Shown here one piece after another: positions 6,958 through 12,649 of a stretch of 34,152 nucleotides of DNA. Origin of the DNA: Candidatus Fibrimonadaceae bacterium (GTDB lineage Bacteria; Fibrobacterota; Fibrobacteria; Fibrobacterales; Fibrobacteraceae). The DNA lies in NCBI GenBank assembly GCA_031281155.1, contig JAITFT010000207.1, forward strand, positions 1-34,152, given 5' to 3'. The position numbers were made by a program, and so were the translations under genes. The number at the start of each line of letters is the position of its first letter. The stretch's first letter is position 1. The notes beneath the pieces are model-generated. The model did no database searches. It had not been told where the DNA came from and worked only from the letters and a program-made list of their open reading frames with translations.

Positions 6958-8568
6958 CTACCACGCCCTCTCGCAAAAAACCTCGGCATCGTTTTTGTGA
7001 ACGCCCACTCCAATGATATAAGCAGGCTTCTTTTTGCTTGCGGCAGCGAGGTATTTCTGTTCCTTTATTTGAGCCAAAGCTTCCTTAATTGCCTGCTTTA
7101 TGCCTTTCGCTGTTTTTGAAACCTTGAATTCTATCGCAGCAGTCCATTTCTTGGACTCAATAAACAGATCGTACCGACCAAAACCTGCCGCATTATTAGA
7201 GCGGACATCAAAGCCAAGGGCAACCATTAAGCCCAAAACAAAACCATGGTAGGTCTTTTCCAAGTTATCGTGCAAATCAAAATAAGAAAGCTTGAAAGAG
7301 AGAAGGCGCGTTAATTCGTTGTTAAAATAATCAGCATTATCTATTTTCTCAAAAATTTCCGCCAATTGGCTCTGCTCTTCTTTCTTCACAATGGAGCTTA
7401 GAATATACTCCTCCCAAACCATCATTAATTCTTCATTGGGAACGCACAGCTTGTAAAGCCTCCTTCTGGGATTGCTGCCTGCAGCTTCTTCATCCCATGA
7501 AAGATAGCCTGCCTGCACCGCAAGGGCAAAGTAATATTTATCTGCTTTGTCGGCAAACAGTTCTTTCAGCGAGACTCTTGGATCGAGCTCCGTGGTGAAC
7601 GTGTTGCCAAACTTTTTCACCGCTTCGCCTAGGCACAGAGCTTTGCTCTGCGTAAGCAGATCGCCAAGCAGGTTTATGGTGCCGCTCTGGCCCCAGTAGT
7701 TGGAAACTTCGTTTTCGTATAAAAAATTCATAACGGAGAAAATGTAAAACACAGAAGAATCTCCAACACGGATTCCGTCGTACCATCTCTTGACAATCTT
7801 AAAATCCTTTGGCTCAACAAGGGCTTTAACCTCTTTCTCGGTTAACCCGAAATCCTCATCGAATTCGCTTTTGGCAAATACATCGAAAACTTTAACGTTG
7901 TTCAATTTGCTGAACATGCTTTCTTGGCTAATTCTTAAAATGCCGGTTAGCAAAGCCTTTGACAAACAAGGATTGCCTTTAAAGGTGCTTTCAAACACTC
8001 TGGAAATATAATCTCTTATTTCTTCATAGTTCGGCTTGTGTAAATTATCCATAAGAAGCCGGTCGTATTCGTCAATCAAAACTACGGGAGCTACACCGTA
8101 AACCTCTTTCAAGTTTTCCGATAAAAGCCTAATCGCTCTTTCATCCATATCATTTTCATTTGCAACATATTTTTTAATAAAATCGGACTGTCCTTCTTTT
8201 AAATACTTATTTATATGCTGCAGCACGAAATCTCGCAAATTGCGTTTATAAGCCGAGGGCATAAGCTCTTTGAAATCCAAGTAAATCACAGGATATTTAT
8301 TCAAATGCTTTTTAAATATTTTTCTCTTTTCGATTTTTAACCCTTTGAACAAATGCGCAGAGTTTTTTTTGCAATCCAAAAATTCCGCAAGCATGTTCAT
8401 GTTGAGGCTTTTGCCCATTCTGCGTGGGCGGGTGATTAGGAGAACCTTGCTTGGGTTATCCATAAAATGCTCTATGAACATGCTTTTGTCCACATAGAGC
8501 AATTTATTCTCTATGTAGTGAGCAAACTCGCTGCTGCTTAAATCAATGCGAAGCTTCTTTTTGGGCAT
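6958..8568 (-). CDS. AAA-ATPase-like / PD-(D/E)XK nuclease-like protein
   Basis: A 536-residue protein with the architecture AAA-ATPase_like followed by a C-terminal PDDEXK_9-type domain. Early residues include YVDKSMFI, then the variant Walker A ITRPRRMGKS (45-54). Walker B is VVLIDEYD (162-169). The nuclease-like core is GRYDLFIES with Asp467, then AIEFKVSK with Glu480 and Lys482. The family is abundant and multi-copy in gut Bacteroidetes and Fibrobacter, and its function is unproven. I start at 8568 (MPKKKLRIDL) because a promoter element ends exactly 7 nt before it. An upstream in-frame ATG would place translation across that promoter. All visible active-site residues are intact. Confidence 0.86.
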   Translation of the reverse strand: MPKKKLRIDLSSSEFAHYIENKLLYVDKSMFIEHFMDNPSKVLLITRPRRMGKSLNMNMLAEFLDCKKNSAHLFKGLKIEKRKIFKKHLNKYPVIYLDFKELMPSAYKRNLRDFVLQHINKYLKEGQSDFIKKYVANENDMDERAIRLLSENLKEVYGVAPVVLIDEYDRLLMDNLHKPNYEEIRDYISRVFESTFKGNPCLSKALLTGILRISQESMFSKLNNVKVFDVFAKSEFDEDFGLTEKEVKALVEPKDFKIVKRWYDGIRVGDSSVFYIFSVMNFLYENEVSNYWGQSGTINLLGDLLTQSKALCLGEAVKKFGNTFTTELDPRVSLKELFADKADKYYFALAVQAGYLSWDEEAAGSNPRRRLYKLCVPNEELMMVWEEYILSSIVKKEEQSQLAEIFEKIDNADYFNNELTRLLSFKLSYFDLHDNLEKTYHGFVLGLMVALGFDVRSNNAAGFGRYDLFIESKKWTAAIEFKVSKTAKGIKQAIKEALAQIKEQKYLAAASKKKPAYIIGVGVHKNDAEVFCERAW

Positions 8569-8575
8569 TAGGGGT

Positions 8576-8586
8576 AAGATAGAAAA
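8576..8586 (-). promoter_or_regulatory. Promoter element, leaderless start of the AAA-ATPase gene
   Basis: The minus strand reads TTTTCTATCTT then ACCCCTA then ATG. The hexamer ends 7 nt before the start codon, which puts the expected transcription start on the ATG. Confidence 0.6.
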
Positions 8587-8604
8587 CTTAAGGATTAAAA
8601 TATT

Positions 8605-8637
8605 AAAAAAATCCCCCACCTGAAGGTGGAGGATTTT
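8605..8637 (-). terminator. Intrinsic terminator of flagellin
   Basis: AAATCCCCCACCT and AGGTGGAGGATTT form a long stem with one mismatch and a tetraloop. On the minus strand the stem is followed by T's (complement of A8605-8610). It lies about 70 nt past the flagellin stop and insulates the AAA-ATPase promoter. The A/T arms make it possibly bidirectional. Confidence 0.85.
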
Positions 8638-8655
8638 GCTCGCCTGCTGCGGTAA

Positions 8656-8682
8656 CAGTAGGAAGCAAAATTGCCCCTACTG
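8656..8682. repeat. REP-like palindrome downstream of flagellin
   Basis: CAGTAGG pairs with CCTACTG around an inner GCAA/TTGC stem. Read on the minus strand it has the form CAGTAGGGGCAA...TTGC, similar in style to the GTAGGGG-headed palindromes at 9794-9884. It lies between the flagellin stop and its terminator. Confidence 0.5.
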
Positions 8683-8709
8683 CCCCCTACAAGGAGTTTT
8701 TTCTTAGTT

Positions 8710-9588
8710 TTACGACAGCAGCCCAAGTACGCTCTGCGGTAGCATATTTGCTTGAGCCAACATACTAGTCGCGCTCTGTACCATAATCTGGTTTCGAGTG
8801 AACTTGGTTGTTTCAAGTGCGAAGTTAGTGTCGCGTATGCGGCTTTCAGCGTCTTGAGTATTGAACTCAAGGTTAGCAATGTTATTAATCGTAAATTCCA
8901 AACGATTAATATACACACCAATGCCAGCACGAACACCGCTTATACTCTTGATTTGAGATTCAAGAGAAGCAATGGCATTATTGAAAGTAGCCTGGTTAAC
9001 ATTAGCCATATTGGTAGTATTTATTGAGAAACCGCTGATATGCACATTATAGGAAACCTTAATGGCATTACCAACACCCGTCTGACGTTCATCACCTCTC
9101 ACAGAATTAGGACCTATATGCAAGGTACCAATTTGCGCTGTGTTAATTACGCCATCTCCTGTGCCGAAGCCAAAGCTTGCTAGCATATTTATCGTGTTGT
9201 AGTCGGTTGTGTCTCTTATTCTGTTGATTTCTTTGCCAAGCTGATTGATTTCGTCGGCGATGTATTTGCGTTCTGTGCTTGTTAAAGTATCGTTCGCGCC
9301 CTGAACTGCTAGCTCGCGCTGGCGTTGCAGGATATTCGAGATTTCGGACAAGCCACCTTCAGCAATCTGCAAAGCGGCGATGCCGTCTTGAGCGTTCTGT
9401 TTGGCTTTTCCTAAACCGCGAATTTGACCTCTCATCTGTTCAGACATAGCCAAACCTGCCGCGTCGTCTTGGGCGCGATTGATTCTTAAGCCTGTTGAGA
9501 GTTTTTCTAGTGATTTGCTCATTGCACTATTGTTTGAGTACAGAGCGTGCTGGGTCACCATGGCCCGGACGTTGTTGTTGATGATCAT
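8710..9588 (-). CDS. Flagellin
   Basis: A 292-residue filament subunit. The N-terminal D0/D1 region (MIINNNVRAMVTQHAL through ISNILQRQRELAVQGAND) and C-terminal D1/D0 region (QDAESRIRDTNFALETTKFTR through MLPQSVLGLL) are highly typical of secreted flagellins. The central variable part (about 140-215) is short, so the filament surface domain is small. GGAGGT lies 8 nt before the ATG, a strong ribosome-binding site. Expression is probably driven by the sigma-28-type promoter at 9703-9730, leaving a leader of about 105 nt that contains a stable hairpin. It is monocistronic, with a terminator downstream. Gene naming (fliC/hag/flaA) is left open. Confidence 0.97.
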   Translation of the reverse strand: MIINNNVRAMVTQHALYSNNSAMSKSLEKLSTGLRINRAQDDAAGLAMSEQMRGQIRGLGKAKQNAQDGIAALQIAEGGLSEISNILQRQRELAVQGANDTLTSTERKYIADEINQLGKEINRIRDTTDYNTINMLASFGFGTGDGVINTAQIGTLHIGPNSVRGDERQTGVGNAIKVSYNVHISGFSINTTNMANVNQATFNNAIASLESQIKSISGVRAGIGVYINRLEFTINNIANLEFNTQDAESRIRDTNFALETTKFTRNQIMVQSATSMLAQANMLPQSVLGLLS

Positions 9589-9606
9589 TGTGAGTTACCT
9601 CCGTGT

Positions 9607-9651
9607 AGGGTTCAAAAACTGCGGACTTCCTTGTCTGCAGCGCTAAACCCT
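9607..9651 (-). promoter_or_regulatory. Structured leader element of flagellin mRNA
   Basis: On the minus strand AGGGTT (9651-9646) pairs with AACCCT (9612-9607). Inside it a second helix, CTGC-GAC with GTC-GCAG, pairs 9640-9633 with 9626-9619. The element ends 5 nt before the GGAGGT ribosome-binding site. It may affect mRNA stability or translation. I could not match it to a named riboswitch. Confidence 0.5.
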
Positions 9652-9702
9652 TTCCGACACTCGCCGGCAACCCAGATTCAGCATTTGGCTCTTTAGTCTA
9701 TG

Positions 9703-9730
9703 TTATAGGATTTTTCCAAGGAAAACTTTA
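9703..9730 (-). promoter_or_regulatory. Sigma-28-type promoter of flagellin
   Basis: The minus strand carries TAAAGTTT (9730-9723), 12 bp, then TCCTATAA (9710-9703), against the consensus TAAAGTTT and GCCGATAA. Spacing and -35 are identical to the promoter of the yjfB-like gene at 726-753. The 308-bp gap between flagellin and fliJ (9589-9896) holds this promoter, the leader hairpin and two REP-like palindromes. Confidence 0.65.
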
Positions 9731-9793
9731 GCAAAATTTATTTTTTAGGGAAAATTAGCCGTTTTTTGTGAAATTCCCTATACCCAAGTTGCT

Positions 9794-9884
9794 GGGCAAG
9801 GCTCGCTGCGCCTTGCCCCTACACGCAAAAATTAACAAACAATAAAATTCGCAACCGTAGGGGTAAGGCGTGCACGCCTTACCC
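9794..9884. repeat. Inverted pair of REP-like palindromes
   Basis: Unit A (9794-9822) pairs GGGCAAGG with CCTTGCCC and reads GTAGGGGCAAGG on the minus strand. Unit B (9857-9884) reads GTAGGGGTAAGG on the plus strand and contains a perfect 24-bp palindrome from 9861 to 9884. The two face each other head to head across about 35 bp of AT-rich DNA, and both are bounded by CCCAGC on the outer side. This is the architecture of a REPIN/BIME. No REP-associated transposase (RAYT) is in the window. Confidence 0.7.
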
Positions 9885-9896
9885 AGCGAGGAGAGT

Positions 9897-10328
9897 TCAT
9901 TTGCGAGCGAATCTTTGCGTGGCGGCTTCGTCTGTTAGTTTGGCTTCGGTGCGTTTTTCTGCTAATTTGAATGCGGCTTTTTGTGAGTCTCGCAACGTTT
10001 CGATTGCTTTTTTTTCTTGTGTTTTTTTTAGCAACTCTGCGCGTGCTTTTTCCACTTCTTTTTTTTGCTCGTTTATCGCAATTTTTTTTCTAGCGCTTAA
10101 TTCTTTTAGCCTGTCTGCGTAGTTTACGAAATCTAAAAAGCGTTCAGCATTATTGGTGCTTATGCCGCCCCTGTTTAAAACAAGGCTTTTGTATTCTTCG
10201 AATAAATTTTGGAGCTCGGCTTCGAGAGTCATTTGTTTTTGAACTTCTTTGCCAAGGGCTATTTCTGCGTCTCGCTCCAGAACTTCGCGGTGATTTAAAA
10301 TAGATGCAAGCGAGAACTTGAATTTCAT
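9897..10328 (-). CDS. fliJ: FliJ-like flagellar export chaperone
   Basis: A 143-residue, mostly helical, highly charged protein. The N-terminus FKFSLASILNHREVLERDAEIALGK-like sequence matches the FliJ pattern (hydrophobic start, LxxRE, then a long coiled coil). FliJ stimulates the flagellar export ATPase FliI and handles export substrates. Its ATG overlaps the TGA of zapA (ATGA), so it is translationally coupled to the cell-division genes rather than to other flagellar genes. The C-terminus ends in basic residues (RFARK). FliJ sequences are poorly conserved and generic coiled coils can mimic them, so the call relies on the N-terminal pattern and length. Confidence 0.7.
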   Translation of the reverse strand: MKFKFSLASILNHREVLERDAEIALGKEVQKQMTLEAELQNLFEEYKSLVLNRGGISTNNAERFLDFVNYADRLKELSARKKIAINEQKKEVEKARAELLKKTQEKKAIETLRDSQKAAFKLAEKRTEAKLTDEAATQRFARK

Positions 10329-10642
10329 TTTTTCAGTTGTTCCGAAAAATCGTCCAACCGTCTGTTTAAAACATCGACCGCTGCGAATGCGTCGCTTTCC
10401 ATTTGCTTTAGCTTTCTTACTTCTCGCTTTGTGGAGAAAAGCTCTGCAGCTACATCTAGAAGGGTTATTATAAGCATTTCTGCTTTTCTGTTATCGTCTA
10501 ACCTGCCGGCGGCGCTTTTTTCGTGTTTGCTTAATCGCTCTTCAACGAATGCAACTACGTTTTGCAGAGCCTCCTCTGGCAGAGAGGTGCTTATGTGCAC
10601 AGGCGTTTGCGCTATTATCACTTGCCGGCTTATCTTGCTCAA
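10325..10642 (-). CDS. zapA: ZapA-like cell division protein
   Basis: A 105-residue protein. It has an N-terminal strand pair (QVIIAQTPVHISTSLPEE) followed by helices, including VVAFVEERLSKHE and AEMLIITLLDVAAELFSTKREV, and a C-terminal coiled coil. This matches ZapA, which bundles FtsZ filaments at the division site. The start codon is TTG, preceded by AGAGGT at a normal spacing of 6 nt. It is second in a zapB-zapA-fliJ operon, 12 nt after zapB and overlapping fliJ by 4 bp. Confidence 0.72.
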   Translation of the reverse strand: MSKISRQVIIAQTPVHISTSLPEEALQNVVAFVEERLSKHEKSAAGRLDDNRKAEMLIITLLDVAAELFSTKREVRKLKQMESDAFAAVDVLNRRLDDFSEQLKK

Positions 10643-10654
10643 GCGTTAACCTCT

Positions 10655-10978
10655 TTAAAAAAGTCCTCTGTTTTCGGCCTCTTCTTTTTCCAAGCCAAAT
10701 TCCACATTGAGGGATTTTATGGCCTGCAGAAGAGCACCTTCCGATTCGTTTAATTTTTCGTCTCTTTCGCTGAGAGCCTCTTGCAAGGAACGAATTTCTG
10801 CTTTCAGTTGCTCTGCATTAGCATTAAGTTCGCCTATCTCTCTGTCTTTTTCCTGCAAATTTTCGCGCAATCCATCGGTCATAGCTTCTAAGTCTGCTTT
10901 TTCAGACTTTAAAACGCGCACTGTTTCCAGAGCTTTCTCTATTTTGGCGGTTACCAGCTTTATTGTTTCTTGATTCAT
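10655..10978 (-). CDS. ZapB-like coiled-coil protein
   Basis: A 107-residue protein that is almost entirely coiled coil from about residue 5 to 95, rich in Glu, Lys and Leu heptads. Its length and place directly before zapA fit ZapB, the coiled-coil partner of ZapA in the FtsZ ring. I place the start at 10978 (MNQETIKL), preceded by GTGAGG, because a further-upstream ATG would cross the promoter element at 11005-11015. A coiled coil alone is weak evidence, so the name depends on the neighbour. Confidence 0.6.
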   Translation of the reverse strand: MNQETIKLVTAKIEKALETVRVLKSEKADLEAMTDGLRENLQEKDREIGELNANAEQLKAEIRSLQEALSERDEKLNESEGALLQAIKSLNVEFGLEKEEAENRGLF

Positions 10979-11004
10979 TGCTGCCTCACTAAGGGGTTTG
11001 GGGT

Positions 11005-11015
11005 AATATAGAAAA
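11005..11015 (-). promoter_or_regulatory. Promoter element of the zapB-zapA-fliJ operon
   Basis: The minus strand reads TTTTTCTATATT, a close match to the recurring element. The hexamer ends 26 nt before the zapB ATG, leaving a short leader with a GAGG ribosome-binding site. Confidence 0.55.
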
Positions 11016-11056
11016 AATATTTGCTGTATTTTGAAATAGCGGTAATTCGTCTCCAA

Positions 11057-11067
11057 TTTTCTATTTT
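11057..11067 (+). promoter_or_regulatory. Promoter element of the toxin-antitoxin operon
   Basis: TTTTCTATTTT is a slightly weaker match to the recurring element. It lies 17 nt before the antitoxin ATG, with AGAGGT in between. It is divergent from the zapB promoter. Confidence 0.4.
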
Positions 11068-11084
11068 ATAGCTAGAGGTATCTT

Positions 11085-11333
11085 ATGGATTTAAAAGATT
11101 CGGCAGCAATAGCTTATGTGGCAAAGCCGCAAATGTTTACTATTAGCGTATTGAAAGAAGATGTTCTAGATATTTTAAAGAGCTTGGCTAATATGAAACT
11201 AATAAAATTGGAAGCTGATTTAAGCTACGAGCCTAATACTGAAACTCAAGAAATAATTAAAAAAACAGATGCTGGAATAGATGTTGCCAAATTTAAAAGT
11301 GTTAAAAAATTCATGACAGATTTAAGGAATTAG
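11085..11333 (+). CDS. Putative antitoxin of a YafQ-type module
   Basis: An 82-residue protein preceded by AGAGGT and followed after a single base by the toxin start, the usual antitoxin-first arrangement. The N-terminal part (AKPQMFTISVLKEDVLDILKSLANMKLI) could form a short strand and helices. The C-terminal half is charged and probably folds on the toxin (DVAKFKSVKKFMTDLRN). It is not an obvious DinJ/RelB ribbon-helix-helix, so the antitoxin call comes mainly from size and position. It would normally repress its own operon. Confidence 0.65.
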   Translation: MDLKDSAAIAYVAKPQMFTISVLKEDVLDILKSLANMKLIKLEADLSYEPNTETQEIIKKTDAGIDVAKFKSVKKFMTDLRN

Positions 11334-11334
11334 A

Positions 11335-11598
11335 GTGTTAGATATCGTTCGTTCATCCGCTTTCAAAAGAGAAATTAAAAAAATCAAAGATGAAAGCATT
11401 TATACAGAATTAGAGACTGTTGTTACTTTGCTGGTACAAAGTTTACCTTTGCCAGAAAAATATAAATTGCATCCTTTGAAAGGCAATTATAAGAGTTATA
11501 AGGAATGCCATTTAAAACCAGATGTCTTATTGATTTTTAAAACTACAAAAACCGAATTATATTTATACCGAATAGGCTCTCATAGCAGCTTATTCTAA
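11335..11598 (+). CDS. YafQ/RelE-family mRNA interferase toxin
   Basis: An 87-residue protein, the usual size for YafQ toxins, which cleave mRNA on the ribosome. Matching features are FKREIKKI near the start, KYKLHPLKGNYKSYKECHLKPD in the middle (split here as KYKLHPLKG and ECHLKPD), and the final RIGSHSSLF. Equivalents of the E. coli YafQ active-site residues are His46, His59, Asp63, Arg79, His83 and the terminal Phe87. The Trp that usually follows the Asp is Val64. It starts with GTG one base after the antitoxin stop, so it depends on coupled translation. Confidence 0.85.
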   Translation: MLDIVRSSAFKREIKKIKDESIYTELETVVTLLVQSLPLPEKYKLHPLKGNYKSYKECHLKPDVLLIFKTTKTELYLYRIGSHSSLF

Positions 11599-11654
11599 AA
11601 AACTAAAAAGCTCTCAAAAAGTCGTGTGTCGAAGTCAGGAAATAATAGGAAGTT

Positions 11655-12647
11655 TTAATTCCGCCGCTCTACCATTGTTTCAAAAAAGTCTTTAAGCAAG
11701 GCGGTTATGGAGCTTTGAGGTAGCTTTTCCAAAACTTTTGCAGCCTGCGATAAATGATCGCAAGCAATTGTTTTTGCTTCATCAAAGCAATTTGCTTCCT
11801 TAAGCTTTTTAACAATTAAATCTGCTGTTTTTTGGTCGGTAGCATTTTTTATTAAATGTGCCATTTCGTCTTTCGGATTTTTTTGAAAATAAAGCAGCAT
11901 AGGCAATGTTATTAAGCCGTTTTGCAAATCTTCAAATTTTCTTTTTCCTAAATCCCCGGCCCCAACGCCGTAATCCAAAATATCATCTATAATTTGAAAA
12001 GCTATTCCAAAATGCAAACCTAAATTTCCGCACTCTTCAACAATGTCATCGCTATAGCCGGCTAAAATTGCGCCGCTTTTTGCGCAAGATAAAAATAACG
12101 AAGCAGTTTTACCCTCCACAACTTGCATATAATCTTCAAAAGAAATTTTTGCGCTCCGCTCCAAATCAATTTCCAAAATTTCTCCGGTTGCCAAAGAGCT
12201 TGCGGCAACTGAAAGCGCTCTGAGAATGCGGCGATCTTCTTCGTCTATAACAAAAAGCATTGATTGAGCAAGCATATAGTCGCCTGCCAAAACAGCTATC
12301 TTATTTCCAAAAGCGTGCTGCAGAGTATTTACGCCCCTGCGAAGCTCGCTGCCGTCTATAACATCGTCGTGAACCAAGCTTGCAAGATGCAGCATTTCAA
12401 CGCTTGCTGCGGCACGAGCCACTCGCTCCAAATTCTTTATTTCGCCATTGCTCTGCGCAAGCAAAAAAAGCAGAATTGGCCGAAGTCTTTTCCCTGGCCT
12501 CGCAACGGTCTGCGTTATGCGCTCTCTTAACCCTTGCGGTGAATTTTCCGCAACATTGCGCATTATCTTATCTGAAAGATCCAAGGCCGGTTGAACTAAA
12601 CTTCTTGCTTTTTTTATTGCTTTCTGGTATTTATAAGAAAAAAACAA
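11655..12647 (-). CDS. Trans-polyprenyl diphosphate synthase
   Basis: A 330-residue all-helical prenyltransferase that elongates allylic diphosphates with IPP, probably for the quinone side chain. The first Asp-rich motif is LVHDDVIDGS (Asp94, 95, 98) and the second is IIDDILDY (Asp221, 222, 225). RPGKRLRP (50-57) and EGKTASL (178-184) are the diphosphate-binding segments. The short spacing in the first motif and the overall length fit a long-chain (IspB/octaprenyl-type) enzyme, but product length cannot be read with certainty. The start is TTG, 2 nt after the upstream stop, preceded by AGAGGT, and it is the last gene of the nuoG operon. DLQNGLITLP replaces the common Lys of the DLxxGKxTLP motif. 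Confidence 0.9.
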   Translation of the reverse strand: MFFSYKYQKAIKKARSLVQPALDLSDKIMRNVAENSPQGLRERITQTVARPGKRLRPILLFLLAQSNGEIKNLERVARAAASVEMLHLASLVHDDVIDGSELRRGVNTLQHAFGNKIAVLAGDYMLAQSMLFVIDEEDRRILRALSVAASSLATGEILEIDLERSAKISFEDYMQVVEGKTASLFLSCAKSGAILAGYSDDIVEECGNLGLHFGIAFQIIDDILDYGVGAGDLGKRKFEDLQNGLITLPMLLYFQKNPKDEMAHLIKNATDQKTADLIVKKLKEANCFDEAKTIACDHLSQAAKVLEKLPQSSITALLKDFFETMVERRN

Positions 12648-12649
12648 AT

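Noticed and set aside
6950-6990. Terminator between the flippase and AAA-ATPase genes
   Set aside because: AGGGC...GCCCT can pair, but the stem is short, has no T-run and lies in the coding end of the AAA-ATPase gene.
9607-9651. c-di-GMP (GEMM) or other known riboswitch in the flagellin leader
   Set aside because: The conserved nucleotides of GEMM could not be found; only generic helices are visible.
9589-9730. Sigma-54 promoter for flagellin (TGGCAC-N5-TTGC)
   Set aside because: No adequate match was seen; the sigma-28-type pattern fits better.
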